Source: Craurococcus roseus
GTDB lineage: Bacteria; Pseudomonadota; Alphaproteobacteria; Acetobacterales; Acetobacteraceae
Direction: 5' to 3'
DNA length: 57,590 bases
Assembly (NCBI RefSeq): GCF_039523795.1
Contig: NZ_BAAAFZ010000068.1
Span: 1 to 57,590, forward strand
In this document: piece by piece, positions 25,360 through 35,115 of the stretch
Position numbering within the stretch: position 1 is the stretch's first letter
Layout of the letters: each line of letters starts with the position of its first letter
Position numbers and translations under genes: made by a program
The notes under the pieces: generated by a model
Told to the model about the DNA's origin: nothing
Databases searched by the model: none
Seen by the model: the letters and a program-made list of their open reading frames with translations, nothing else

Positions 25360-26267
25360 CGGCTGCCCGGAAGCCCCCGAGGCTCGGCCGCGGCCTTTCG
25401 GCCCTGCTCGGCGAGGCGCCCTCCCCCACCGCCATCGCGCCCAACGCGGCCGGGCCTGCCGGCGGTTCGCCACGGGACGCCGGCGCGGTCCGCGCGTTGC
25501 CGATCGAAGCTCTGGAACCCGGCCCTTTCCAGCCCCGCGGGCCCATGGAAGCCGCGCCGCTCCAAGAGCTGGCGGGCTCCATCCGCGAGCACGGCGTCCT
25601 CCAGCCCATTCTGGTGCGCCCCAAGCCGGGCGCCGAGGCCCGGTACGAGATCGTCGGCGGCGAGCGCCGCTGGCGCGCTGCCCAGCTCGCGCAATTGCAC
25701 GAGGTGCCGGTCGTGGTGCGCGACCTCGGCGACCGGGAGGCGATGGCCGCCGCGCTGGTGGAGAACCTCCAGCGCCAGGACCTCAACGCCTTGGAGGAGG
25801 CCGAAGGCTACCGGCGCTTGGTCGAGGAGTTCGAGCTGACCCAGGACGCCCTGGGCCAAGCCGTGGGCAAGAGCCGCAGCCACGTCGCCAACACCATGCG
25901 CCTGCTCGCCCTGCCCGACCGGGTGCGGGAGCTGCTGCGCGACGGCGCGTTGAGCGCCGGCCACGCCCGGGCGCTGCTGACGGCGCCGGACCCCGAAGTG
26001 CTGGCTCTGCAGGTGGTGGACCGCGGCCTCAACGTCCGGCAGACGGAGGCGCTCGCCGCCGCCAAGCCGCGCGACCCCGCCGCCGCCGCGGAGCGTCCGA
26101 CGTCGGCGGCCGGCGCCAGCCCGGAGGTCGCGGCGCTGGAGCGGGAGCTGTCCGGCCGCCTCGGGCTAAAGATCGCCATCCGTCAGTCCGGGCGCGGCGG
26201 CCAGTTGACCATCCACTACCACGACCTCGACCAGCTCGACGGGGTGATCCGGCTCCTGCAAGCCTGA
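25356..26267 (+). CDS. parB: Chromosome partitioning protein ParB
   Basis: The 303-aa CTPase-type ParB has an N-terminal LGRGLSALLGE (ParA-stimulating segment). The ParB/Srx domain shows PGPFQPRG, the GERRWRAA arginine patch and VVVVRDL-like strands. A helix-turn-helix follows (LTQDALGQAVGKSRSHVANTMRLLALP), and the C-terminal dimerisation domain ends LTIHYHDLDQLDGVIRLL. It binds the two parS sites upstream. The GTG start overlaps the parA stop. The stop lies in a perfect palindrome shared with the convergent holA end. Confidence 0.96.
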
Positions 26268-26281
26268 CGGCCCGGGCCGTC
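26266..26281. terminator. Bidirectional terminator-like palindrome between parB and holA
   Basis: GACGGCCC/GGGCCGTC is a perfect 16-bp palindrome. It starts within the parB stop codon and lies in the 22-bp gap between convergent parB and holA. A hairpin with a small inner loop could end transcription from both sides; no T-run is present. Confidence 0.45.
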
Positions 26282-26289
26282 CCACCGGG

Positions 26290-27309
26290 TCAGCGCCGCG
26301 CTGCCGCCGCCCGCCGCGCCAGCAGCAGCACGGCCTCCCGCGCCACCAAGGCGCTGGGCAGGCCCGTGGTCTTGGTCCGGCGCTCCGCATCCAGCAAGGC
26401 GTCCCCGGCCGCTTCCAGCGTTTCCGGGCGCCATTGGCGGAGCGCCCGCTCGAAGGCGGGCTTGTGCCGGAAGAACACCGGCGGCCGCAGCCCGTCCAGC
26501 GCCGCGCCCGGCGGCGCGCCGCCCGCCACGGCCAGGGATGCCAGGTGCAGCCGCTGGACGTGGCGCAGCGCCGTCCGCACCACCTGCACCGCGTTGGCGC
26601 CCTCGGCCATGGCGGTCTCCAGGGCCCGGTCGGCGGTCGCCACATCGCCCGACAAGGCCGCCACTAGCGCCTCTTCCAGCCCGAGCGCGGAGCCCTCGGC
26701 CACGCACGCCACGGCGTCTTCCACGCCGACCCGGCCGCCCTCGCCCACGTAGAGCGCGAGCTTCTCCAACTCCCGCCGCAGCAGCATCCGGTCCTCGCCG
26801 AGCCGCTGCGCCAGCCAGTCCAGCGCCGCCGGCTCCGCCGACACACCCAGCTCCCCGAGGATCGCGCCCGCCGACCGCGCCAGGTCGGCGCCCCGCTCCC
26901 GGTAGCAGGCGATCACCGCCGCGCCGGGCACCGGCTCCAGCAATGTCCGCAGCTTCGACCGCGCCTGCGCCTCTGGCGCTTCCAAGACCACCAAGCCCGG
27001 TCCCGGACCCGCCAGCGCCGCCTTGGCCGCCGCGGCGAAGCCGTCTCCAGCGTCGCGCACCCGCACCAGGGGCCGCCCGCCGGTCAGCGGCACGCTGGCG
27101 GCTTCCGCGGCGAGGGCGCCGGGGTCGCGCCAGCCGTCCCGTGGCACCTCCACCAGCCGCATGGGGTCGCCGCCGGCCACGGCCCGGGCGAGCTTCTCCG
27201 CCCGCTCCCGGATCAGCCCCGGGTCGTCGCCGTGCAACAGCACCACGCGGCAGTCCCGCCCCGGGTCGGCGAGGAAAGCTTCGACCCGGCGCGCGTCCAG
27301 CTTCGCCAC
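26290..27309 (-). CDS. holA: DNA polymerase III subunit delta
   Basis: The 339-aa protein matches HolA in length (343 aa in E. coli) and in pattern: VVLLHGDDPGLIRERAEKL near the N-terminus, LVVLEAPEAQARSKLRTLLE, RLGEDRMLLRRELEKLALYVG in the lid and LRPPVFFRHKPAFERALRQW near the C-terminus. It loads the beta clamp as part of the clamp loader. The GTG at 27309 gives VAKLDARRVEAFLADP, the expected N-terminus. It follows lptE by 23 nt in the same leftward operon. Confidence 0.92.
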   Translation of the reverse strand: MAKLDARRVEAFLADPGRDCRVVLLHGDDPGLIRERAEKLARAVAGGDPMRLVEVPRDGWRDPGALAAEAASVPLTGGRPLVRVRDAGDGFAAAAKAALAGPGPGLVVLEAPEAQARSKLRTLLEPVPGAAVIACYRERGADLARSAGAILGELGVSAEPAALDWLAQRLGEDRMLLRRELEKLALYVGEGGRVGVEDAVACVAEGSALGLEEALVAALSGDVATADRALETAMAEGANAVQVVRTALRHVQRLHLASLAVAGGAPPGAALDGLRPPVFFRHKPAFERALRQWRPETLEAAGDALLDAERRTKTTGLPSALVAREAVLLLARRAAAARR

Positions 27310-27332
27310 GGCGCGTCCGTCCCGTTTCGCGC

Positions 27333-27899
27333 TTACCCGGCCGCTGCCGACCGTTGCTGCCGCTCGCGACGCAGTTCCAGCGCGACGCGGCGGAAGATGT
27401 CCTCGGCCAACTGGTCCACCAGCCGCGCCTCCATTGCGTCCCGCGCCGAGTCCGCGGCGAAGAACTGCAAGTCCGGGATGTTGAAGGAGTCGAGCGCCCG
27501 CGCCGGGATGGCCGAGGCCGCGATCTGCCGCGGCGGCACCGCCAGGGTGGCGAGGGTCCAGTTCCCCGTGGCGATGTAGCGCAGCCGGGTGATGGTGCCG
27601 TCCCGCCGGTAGCCGAGCGGCTCGACCGCGTAGGTCACCGCCACCTGCAGCGAGTAGCGCGCCGGCACGCCGAGGCGCACGCCTTCGAAGCGGCGCTGCA
27701 GATCCCGGCGCAGCAGTTGGCCGGACCGCTCCGGGATGTTGGCCACGCGGACCGCCGCGAGGGCGTCGCGTATGTCCGCCGAGCCGCCGTCCTCCGCCGT
27801 CACCGGCGCGTAGAGCGGCCGGAAGCCGCAGCCCGGCAGGCCGAGCAGCCCGCCGCCGCCCAGCGCCAGCAGCGCCCACCGCCGCCCCGGTCTAGACAA
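27333..27899 (-). CDS. lptE: LPS-assembly lipoprotein LptE
   Basis: The 188-aa protein has a lipoprotein signal (WALLALGGGGLLGLPGC, lipobox LPGC). Next comes GFRPLYAP, the conserved start of mature alphaproteobacterial LptE, and later VANIPERSGQLLRRDLQRRF. It plugs the LptD barrel at the outer membrane. A TTG start overlapping the leuS stop is inferred because no ATG or GTG gives the full signal peptide in frame. The order leuS-lptE-holA is typical for the group. Confidence 0.9.
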   Translation of the reverse strand: MSRPGRRWALLALGGGGLLGLPGCGFRPLYAPVTAEDGGSADIRDALAAVRVANIPERSGQLLRRDLQRRFEGVRLGVPARYSLQVAVTYAVEPLGYRRDGTITRLRYIATGNWTLATLAVPPRQIAASAIPARALDSFNIPDLQFFAADSARDAMEARLVDQLAEDIFRRVALELRRERQQRSAAAG

Positions 27900-30522
27900 C
27901 GAAGTTCACCACGCGGCCGGGGACGTGGATGCGCTTGCGGACCGGACGGTCGCCGATCGCGCGCCGAACATTCTCCTCGGCTTCGGCTCGCGCGAACACC
28001 TCGGCCTCGTTCGTGCCCACCGGCACCTCGATGGTGGCGCGCAGCTTGCCGAGCACCTGCACCGCCAGCGTCACCGTCTCCGCCGCCAGCAGCGCCGGAT
28101 CCGCCTCCGGCCAGGGCAGTTCAGCGACGAGCGGGGCACCCTTCCCGCGAAGCCGTTCCCATAGCTCTTCTGCAAGGTGCGGCATCATCGGCGCCGAGAG
28201 CCGGACCGCCGCTTCAAGCGCTTCGCGTCGCGCGGCGTTCATGTCCGGCTCGTTCGTGCCCTCGACCATGCCGATCCCGTTGGCGAGTTCGTGGATGCGG
28301 GCGACGGCGGAGTTGAAGGCGAAGGTCTCCAATGCCTCCGTCACCGCGGCGATGGCGCGGTGCGTCGTTTGCCGCAGCCCACGCGCGACGCCGGCCGCCT
28401 CCGCGGCGCTCGTGCCGGGAGGCGGCAGGTTTTGCCCGCCGACGGCCACCAGGCGATACAGCCTTTGCACGAAGCGGTGCGCGCCGGCGACGCCGCTTTC
28501 CGTCCATTCCATGTCCCGCTCGGGCGGATTGTCGGAAAGTATGAACCACCGCGCCGTGTCCGCGCCATAGCGGTCGATGATGCCGCCCGGGTCCACCGTG
28601 TTCCGTTTCGATTTAGACATGGCCTCGACGCGGCCGACCGTCACCGGCTCGCGCGTTTCGCGGTGCAGCGCCGCGCCGTCCGCACCCCGCTCCACCTCAT
28701 CCGGGTAGAGCCAGCGCCCGTCGGCGCCGCGGTAGCTCTCGTGCGTCACCATGCCCTGGGTGAACAGCCCGGCGAAGGGCTCGGCCACCGAGGCGTGCCC
28801 GGTGGCCGTCATGGCGCGAGTGAAGAAGCGGCTGTAGAGCAGGTGCAGGATCGCGTGCTCGATGCCGCCGATGTACTGGTCCACCGGCAGCCAGGCGTCC
28901 ACCGCCTCCCGCGTCACCGGCTCCGGCGCGCGCGGCGAGCAGAAGCGCGCGAAGTACCAGGAACTGTCCACGAAGGTGTCGCAGGTGTCCGTCTCGCGCC
29001 GCGCCGGCTTGCCGCAATTCGGGCATTCGACGTGCTTCCATGTCGGGTGGTGGTCGAGCGGGTTGCCGGGCCGCGAGAAGTCCACGTCGTCCGGCAGTTC
29101 CACCGGCAACTGATCCACAGGCACCGGCTGCGCGCCGCAGGCGTCGCAGTGTATCACCGGGATCGGGCATCCCCAGTAGCGCTGGCGCGACACGCCCCAG
29201 TCGCGCAGGCGCCAGTTCACCACGCCCTCGCCCGCGCCGCGCTCCTCCAGCGCCTTGATGGCGGCGCGCTTCGCCTCAGGCGTCGCCATGCCGTCGAGGA
29301 AGCCCGAGTTGATCATCGTGCCGTCGCCCGTGTACGCGGTGTCGCCGATCGCGTGCGCGTCCGCTTCGACGCCCGGCGGCAGCACCACGGGCAACACCTG
29401 GAGCCCGCACTTGCGCGCGAAATCCAGGTCGCGCTGGTCCTCGCTCGGGCAGCCGAAGATGGCGCCCGTGCCGTATTCCATCAGCACGAAGTTGGCGATC
29501 CAAACCGGGAAGTTCGCGCCCTCGATGAAGGGGTGCGCGACGCGCAATCCGGTGTCGTGGCCCTTCTTCTCCGCCTGTTCTATCGCCGCCTCGCTGGTGC
29601 CCATCCGGCGGCACTCGGCGATGAAATCCGCCGCGCCCGGGTCGCGCTTCGCCGCGGCGGTGGCCAGCGGGTGCTCCGGCGCGACCGCGAGGAAGCTCAT
29701 GCCGAACAGCGTGTCCGGCCGTGTGGTGAACACCTCCACCTCGCGCAGGTCTTCCACCGGCTCGGTGAGCCGGAACCGCACGCGCGCGCCCACGCTGCGG
29801 CCGATCCAGTTGGCCTGCATCAGCTTCACGCGCTCCGGCCAACGATCGAGACCGCCCAGCGCGTCCAGCAGTTCCTGCGCGTACTTGGTGATGGACAGGA
29901 ACCACTGGCTGAGCCTGCGCTTCTCCACCGGCGCGCCGGAGCGCCAGCCGCGGCCGTCGATCACCTGCTCGTTCGCCAGCACGGTGCCGTCCACCGGGTC
30001 CCAGTTGACCCAGCTCTCCTTCCGCTCGACCAGGCCCGCGCGCCAGAAGTCGAGGAACAGGCGCTGCTGCTGCCCGTAGTATTCGGGGTCGCAGGTGGCG
30101 AATTCGCGCGACCAGTCGAGGGAAAGGCCCATGCGCTTCAGCTCGGCGCGCATGTTGGCGATGTTCTCGTAGGTCCACTTCGCGGGATGGACGCCCCGCT
30201 CGCGCGCCGCGTTCTCCGCCGGCAGGCCGAAGGCGTCCCAGCCCATTGGGTGCAACACCGTGTGGCCCCGCGCCCGCTTGTAGCGGGCCACCACGTCGCC
30301 GAGCGTGTAGTTGCGGACGTGGCCCATGTGGATCTTGCCGGAGGGATAGGGGAACATCTCAAGAACATAACATTTGCGCGCACCGGGAGGCGGCACGTCC
30401 GGCACGGAAAACGCGCCGCGCTCTTCCCACGCGGCCTGCCAGCGGGGCTCGGCGGTTCGGGCGTCGTAGCGGGCAACGGCGGCGGCGGCGTCGGCGGCGG
30501 CCGCCGGGCTGGTGTCGTTCAT
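27892..30522 (-). CDS. leuS: Leucyl-tRNA synthetase
   Basis: The 876-aa class I synthetase has the HIGH-type motif PYPSGKIHMGHVRNY and the KMSKS-type loop (EAMSKSKRNTVDPGGII). The editing domain is present (TTRPDTLFGMSFLAVAPEHPLA), together with zinc-like Cys pairs (HCDACGAQP, VECPNCGKPARRETDTCDTF). It charges tRNA-Leu in the cytosol. The first residue of the KMSKS motif is Ala rather than Lys. It is the first gene of the leftward leuS-lptE-holA operon. Confidence 0.98.
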   Translation of the reverse strand: MNDTSPAAAADAAAAVARYDARTAEPRWQAAWEERGAFSVPDVPPPGARKCYVLEMFPYPSGKIHMGHVRNYTLGDVVARYKRARGHTVLHPMGWDAFGLPAENAARERGVHPAKWTYENIANMRAELKRMGLSLDWSREFATCDPEYYGQQQRLFLDFWRAGLVERKESWVNWDPVDGTVLANEQVIDGRGWRSGAPVEKRRLSQWFLSITKYAQELLDALGGLDRWPERVKLMQANWIGRSVGARVRFRLTEPVEDLREVEVFTTRPDTLFGMSFLAVAPEHPLATAAAKRDPGAADFIAECRRMGTSEAAIEQAEKKGHDTGLRVAHPFIEGANFPVWIANFVLMEYGTGAIFGCPSEDQRDLDFARKCGLQVLPVVLPPGVEADAHAIGDTAYTGDGTMINSGFLDGMATPEAKRAAIKALEERGAGEGVVNWRLRDWGVSRQRYWGCPIPVIHCDACGAQPVPVDQLPVELPDDVDFSRPGNPLDHHPTWKHVECPNCGKPARRETDTCDTFVDSSWYFARFCSPRAPEPVTREAVDAWLPVDQYIGGIEHAILHLLYSRFFTRAMTATGHASVAEPFAGLFTQGMVTHESYRGADGRWLYPDEVERGADGAALHRETREPVTVGRVEAMSKSKRNTVDPGGIIDRYGADTARWFILSDNPPERDMEWTESGVAGAHRFVQRLYRLVAVGGQNLPPPGTSAAEAAGVARGLRQTTHRAIAAVTEALETFAFNSAVARIHELANGIGMVEGTNEPDMNAARREALEAAVRLSAPMMPHLAEELWERLRGKGAPLVAELPWPEADPALLAAETVTLAVQVLGKLRATIEVPVGTNEAEVFARAEAEENVRRAIGDRPVRKRIHVPGRVVNFVV

Positions 30523-30611
30523 GCGCTTTGGAATAAGCCCCTGCCGGGCGCGGGGGAAGCCTCGCGTGGGGCCGCTTGCCCGGCCGCCGCCGAGGCGCCA
30601 GATCAGCCCCC

Positions 30612-31040
30612 GTGCCGCACCTCATCAAGCTCTCCGTCGGCCCGCGCGACGTGGAACAGTTGCGCGCCATCCAGGCCAGCCGGATCGAGTCCGACCCGCC
30701 GCTCCGCCACCGGACGCGGATGTTCCCCAAGCGCGCCGCGGAGATCCTCGCGGCCGGCGGCTCGATCTACTGGGTGGTGGCGGGCTTCGTGCGGGTGCGC
30801 CAGCGCATCCTCGACATCCGCGAGGAGAAGGGCGCCGACGGCATCACCCGCGCCGGCCTGGTGCTGGACCCGGAATTGGTCGCGGTGGAGGCGAGGCCGC
30901 TGAAACCCTTCCAAGGATGGCGCTACCTTGCCCCCGAAGCGGCGCCGCCCGACCTCCGCGCCGGCGCCGTCGAAGCGCGCGGATTGGACGCGCTGCCGGC
31001 GGGCCTGCGGCGGGAACTGCGCGACCTCGGCCTTCTGTAG
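30612..31040 (+). CDS. DUF1489 family protein
   Basis: The 142-aa protein starts at GTG 30612 (PHLIKLSVGPRDVEQL). It has the pattern HRTRMFPKRAAEILAAGGSIYWVVAGFVRVRQRILDIRE and LVLDPELVAVEARPLKPFQGWRYL, diagnostic of DUF1489, a conserved alphaproteobacterial family of unknown function. It diverges from leuS over a ~90-bp spacer. Confidence 0.88.
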   Translation: MPHLIKLSVGPRDVEQLRAIQASRIESDPPLRHRTRMFPKRAAEILAAGGSIYWVVAGFVRVRQRILDIREEKGADGITRAGLVLDPELVAVEARPLKPFQGWRYLAPEAAPPDLRAGAVEARGLDALPAGLRRELRDLGLL

Positions 31041-31394
31041 CGGAGGGTCAGCCTCGGCGCCCGCGCTGAGCCGACGATTTCTCCATACGGCGGCGGAAAT
31101 TCGCGGAAGCAAACTCGGCCGTATGTTCCGGCACCAGGTCGCCCACGCCTCCCTGCGGCGGCCACGGATCGGAGTGGGAAGGCGAAGCCCGTCGCAACCA
31201 CCGTCGGCCACCCTTGCTCCGCGAGGCGCGTCGGCGGCTCATGCAAGCACTCCGACAAAGGCGCCGCGTGTCACCGCGCGTCGACCTGTTGCGCTTGGCG
31301 CCTCGGACCGGCGGCGCGCACGCCGGTCACATCCACCCCCACGCGGCCCGAGCATCAGAAGGCGAGAACGGTGGAAGCCATCGGAGATCGCCAG
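31041..31394. other. Intergenic region, no convincing gene
   Basis: This 354-bp gap holds the tails of two converging genes. A 64-codon minus-strand frame (31048-31242) rich in Arg and Ser is open but has no recognisable motif. No tRNA-like or terminator-like structure was recognised. It marks the left edge of the exopolysaccharide region. Confidence 0.5.
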
Positions 31395-33104
31395 TCATCT
31401 CAGCCAAACGGGTTTTCTGGTTAGTCTGATCCGTTTGTTCGCCGGGATTGCCCGCAATGCCCCGGTCACGTCCTTGTAGTTCGAGTGCCTCCAAGCCGCC
31501 GGTATTTGCGCCAAGACGTCGTCCTTGTCAGACCAAACAGCTGTACCGGTTGAAAACCGGACAACATAGACGCCCTGATATCCGAAGGCGTCTCGTACGA
31601 CAGCGTTCGACAGCCAGCCAAGAACCCTGTTGTAAGCTTCTCCTGTAGTGGTGAGGCTTCGGTAACTCGCGTCCGAAAGCGGGGCGAAGGTGAGGTCGTT
31701 GATGTCCCAAGCGTAAAAACTGTAGTGATCGACGCCTTGCGCCGCCATGATGAGAAGGGCGCGGGTTACTGATGACAGCTTGTCGTCATCCGTCGGTTCG
31801 AACGCTTTGCAATCTTGGGACCTGTGGTCGCAGTCCGGGGCTCCTTCCGTATTCCAGAATTGATAAGATTTGCCTGGGTAGTTTTCAGTCATGAAACGAA
31901 GCCGTTGAACGAAACTCAGTTGCGTCTCAGGCGTTATACTGTAGTAGTTATGGTATCCGAGCGCGTCTATATATTGGCCGCCGCCCAAGAAGAGAAAGCG
32001 GTCGAGGAAACTGACCCCAGCGGTCGGTGTAACGGACGGTGAAACGATGATTGCTTGAGGGTTCGCTGCGATTATTTCTTCCTTCGCTATGCGGGTAAGC
32101 TCAACCATATGCTCCGGCGTGCCTCGCCAAAACTTCTTGTAATCGGGTTCGTTCCAAATCTCGTAGAAAGCAATGCGCCGACCATAGCGTTGGGCAACTT
32201 TGCGAACATAGTTCCTCCAGTCTTGATTGCTCGCCGGTGGTGAGCATCCCGCGTCATACACGCAGGACGCGTCTGGATCGGCCGCTGCCCACGACGGCGT
32301 TTGCCCTAATGTCAGCAGCACTTTCGCGCCGTTCGCTTCGGCATAACTCAAATAATAATCGAGGCGATGGAAGTCCCACACGTCTCTCGCAGTCTCGATC
32401 GACCTCCAGTCCGTAACGGTGTCCCAAAGCCGCAGGACCTTCGTCGCAATCGGAGGCCAGTTCGAATGCACACCGAGCTTGTTGACGAGCATACCGCTGA
32501 AGTTGGCGTTTACTGCACGCCCAGGCAGGTGCGCTTGCAGCGGATTTCCGGAGAGCGTTTCTAACTCGAACTTTCCGATGTGGATTTTCACGCCCAGCGT
32601 ACTCGTATTGACCCTGACGGAACCCTCGCCGTCTCGGAGGGGGTAAATGCCTTTAACGGATACCGGCTGCCATTCGCCCGAGAGCGTTACTGTCTTGGCT
32701 GCAACATCGTCATACAGGCCGCCGTCGCGCCGGATCGTGACCTGAACCGTCGCCGGGGCTTCCGCCCTCATCCACAACGTTGCTTGGTAGGTCACGCCGT
32801 ATGCGAAAGTGAACGGGTGATAAAGGTGCGCGTCGCCCGACCCCTTCGAGGTCACCGAAAACCATTGGGATGCTTTGTTTGTCCCATGAATGGCGGAAGA
32901 CGATGTGCCTGCCTGATGGGTGGCCCCGCCCCACGCGTTGACGCTCCAACCGAAGCAAAGATCGCCCACGACGGCTTCGCAATCGCTTGTGGCAACGACA
33001 CTCTTGCTCGTGCCGATCGACGCGGATGAATCCGGCAGTGTGACGAGTGCTCGAGCCGCGTTGGTGAACAGCAAAAGAAGGACGGCGAGAAGCGGTCCTC
33101 TCAT
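31395..33104 (-). CDS. Secreted glycoside hydrolase, GH39/PslG-like, with N-terminal CBM-like domain
   Basis: The 569-aa protein has a signal peptide (LLAVLLLLFTNAARA). A beta-rich domain (about 35-185) looks like a CBM4/9-type jelly roll (WFSVTSKGSGDAHLYHPFTFAYGVTYQATLWMRAE). The TIM-barrel domain (from about 200) has YEIWNEPDY, with acid/base Glu319, and QFWNTEGAP, with candidate nucleophile Glu420. This order matches clan-A hydrolases such as PslG of Pseudomonas, which trims the Psl polymer. Position in an exopolysaccharide cluster supports a polymer-processing role. Codons are less GC-rich than in the left half of the window. Confidence 0.82.
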   Translation of the reverse strand: MRGPLLAVLLLLFTNAARALVTLPDSSASIGTSKSVVATSDCEAVVGDLCFGWSVNAWGGATHQAGTSSSAIHGTNKASQWFSVTSKGSGDAHLYHPFTFAYGVTYQATLWMRAEAPATVQVTIRRDGGLYDDVAAKTVTLSGEWQPVSVKGIYPLRDGEGSVRVNTSTLGVKIHIGKFELETLSGNPLQAHLPGRAVNANFSGMLVNKLGVHSNWPPIATKVLRLWDTVTDWRSIETARDVWDFHRLDYYLSYAEANGAKVLLTLGQTPSWAAADPDASCVYDAGCSPPASNQDWRNYVRKVAQRYGRRIAFYEIWNEPDYKKFWRGTPEHMVELTRIAKEEIIAANPQAIIVSPSVTPTAGVSFLDRFLFLGGGQYIDALGYHNYYSITPETQLSFVQRLRFMTENYPGKSYQFWNTEGAPDCDHRSQDCKAFEPTDDDKLSSVTRALLIMAAQGVDHYSFYAWDINDLTFAPLSDASYRSLTTTGEAYNRVLGWLSNAVVRDAFGYQGVYVVRFSTGTAVWSDKDDVLAQIPAAWRHSNYKDVTGALRAIPANKRIRLTRKPVWLR

Positions 33105-33267
33105 TGGGCAACATCCTCTCGACCGGACCCGATCGAGCGGTCCGCGGCGAATGCTAGGCCAGCATCGGTTTGGGCGCCAAGGTCCGCACCATGGGCGGGG
33201 GCGGTCGGCGTAGGGCCAGCGGCCAAGCGGCGGAGGCGAGAAGGACGGCCAGTGGCCCCCGAATGCC

Positions 33268-34344
33268 CTAACCCGCGCTTTGCTTCAAGCGTTCCTTCAA
33301 GCCGGCGGCGATGTCTGCCATTATGTCGCGGATGCCGTAACGATACCGCCATGCTGGATACAGCCTTTGGAATTTGCGCACGTCGCTGACCCACCAAATG
33401 TGGTCGCCGCGGCGGCTCTCGTCGCTGTAGCTCCAGACCATCGGGCGGCCGACGATTTCCTCTGCCATTGCGATGGCTTCCAGCATTGAGCAGTTGGAGT
33501 GGGTTCCGCCGCCGATGTTGAACACCTCACCGGGCCGGGGCTGCTCGAAATAGCACCAAATGGCCTGGGCGAGGTCGCTGGAGTGGATGTTGTCCCTCAC
33601 CTGCTTCCCCTTGTAGCCGAACACCGTGTAGGGCGTGCCCGTGAGGGCGCACTTCACGAGATAGGCCAGGAAGCCGTGTAGCTGCGCCCCGGAATGGCCG
33701 GGGCCGGTGAGGCAGCCTCCACGGAAGCAGGCGGTATTCATGCCGAAGTAACGGCCGTACTCCTGCACCAACACGTCGGCCGCGACCTTTGAGGCGCCGA
33801 ACAGGCTGTGGAGCGTACCATCGATCGACATCTCTTCCGGGATGCCGTGCTCGGCCCAGGGATGGCTGGCGTCGAGATCGAAGCGCGTCGCGCCCTCCAC
33901 GAGGGGTAGATCGTTGGGGCGGTCGCCGTACACCTTGTTGGTGCTGACGAAGATGAAGCTCGCGTGGGGGGAGAAGCTGCGGCAGGCTTCCAGGAGGTTC
34001 AGCGTGCCGTTCGCGTTGACCGTGAAGTCGGTGATCGGCTCGCGCGCCGCCCAATCATGCGAGGGCTGGGCGGCGCAATGGACAACGATGGAGACGTCGG
34101 AGCCATAGCGCCGAAACATCTCTGCCATTGCGCCCTGGTCGCGGATGTCGGCATTGATGTGGGTGTAGCGAATGCCGGCCGATTGCAACTGCTCGGTTTG
34201 CCAGCGCGTGCTGGAAGCCTCGCCGAAAAAGTAGCTGCGCATGTCGTTGTCCACGCCGACAACGTGCAGGCCACGACCACCGAACAACTTCGTCGCTTCG
34301 GCCCCGACCAGGCCGCCCGATCCGGTTATGATAGCAACGCTCAC
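33268..34344 (-). CDS. NAD-dependent epimerase, CDP-paratose 2-epimerase-like SDR
   Basis: The 358-aa extended SDR has the nucleotide motif ITGSGGLVG at its N-terminus, VSTNKVYGDRPNDLPLVEG, a SLFGASKVAADVLVQEYGRYFG helix and FRGGCLTGPGHSGAQLHGFLAYLVK. It continues with FGYKGKQVRDNIHSSDLA and FNIGGGTHSNCSMLEAI. This set resembles CDP-tyvelose/paratose 2-epimerases. The usual YxxxK is FGASK, with Phe in place of Tyr. The GTG start at 34344 has GGGAG about 10 nt upstream. It would make a nucleotide-sugar donor for the polymer; the exact sugar is unknown. Confidence 0.82.
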   Translation of the reverse strand: MSVAIITGSGGLVGAEATKLFGGRGLHVVGVDNDMRSYFFGEASSTRWQTEQLQSAGIRYTHINADIRDQGAMAEMFRRYGSDVSIVVHCAAQPSHDWAAREPITDFTVNANGTLNLLEACRSFSPHASFIFVSTNKVYGDRPNDLPLVEGATRFDLDASHPWAEHGIPEEMSIDGTLHSLFGASKVAADVLVQEYGRYFGMNTACFRGGCLTGPGHSGAQLHGFLAYLVKCALTGTPYTVFGYKGKQVRDNIHSSDLAQAIWCYFEQPRPGEVFNIGGGTHSNCSMLEAIAMAEEIVGRPMVWSYSDESRRGDHIWWVSDVRKFQRLYPAWRYRYGIRDIMADIAAGLKERLKQSAG

Positions 34345-35115
34345 GACGTGATCTCCCGTAGGTGTGCCGCGCCATGCGGCGGCCAGATCGGCGGACAGTT
34401 GGGCGGGTTCGGGCCGAGCCCCGCCGATGCGGCACCGCTCCCGCCACACGCGGCCGCCGGTACGCGGGCCACAGCTTGGTGAACGCGAGGATCGCCCGCT
34501 TCAAGACGCGGGAGGCGAGCGGCTTGGCCAGCGGCGCCCTTGACATGACCGAGAGTTATTTACGGCGGCTGCCGGAAATGAACTGACGATGGCGTGATAA
34601 CGATGCTTGTATCTAAAATAGAGGGTAATGCCCTAGTGCTTTAATCCTGTGGCCTGGATTTCCGGCTGTGCGTCAGGGATATGCGCGTGCTGGTGGAAAT
34701 GCTTGCGACAACTTGCCCTTGGCGGACATCGTCAGGCGCTGCGCCGAGCCATGCAGAATTGATGGCGCCGAAGACGTCCCTCAAGGCCGCAGCAGCAGCA
34801 TCGCTGGGGCGGATGCAACTCCTTTTGGCTCCTGGGGGCCGATTGGGGCCCCGCTGTTGCCCATCCAGGGGCGGACCTTGACACAACACGCAAGGGGCGA
34901 TGCGGAGCGCTTGCGACGCCGTCAACGAAACACCGATGCTGAACGTCCTGGGGCGCTGATGTTGGTCTCCCATGCCGATCTCAGCCCATCCTCCTCGAAG
35001 GGGCGCTTCGCCCCAAGGGAGCTGAAGTGGCCAAGCCCCTATGTCGGCCTGCTCCCGCAGGTGGAAATCAGCCGCTTCGGCCACTGTAAGACCGATCACA
35101 TGGAGGAGGCCTGCC
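34345..35115. other. 770-bp intergenic region
   Basis: Frames open on both strands here, but none has recognisable motifs or coding-like residue usage. Positions 34560-34640 are AT-rich and look like a promoter zone between the divergent epimerase and WecG-like genes. Nothing else is recognised. A GGAGGAGG ribosome site at 35102-35109 serves the next gene. Confidence 0.5.
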
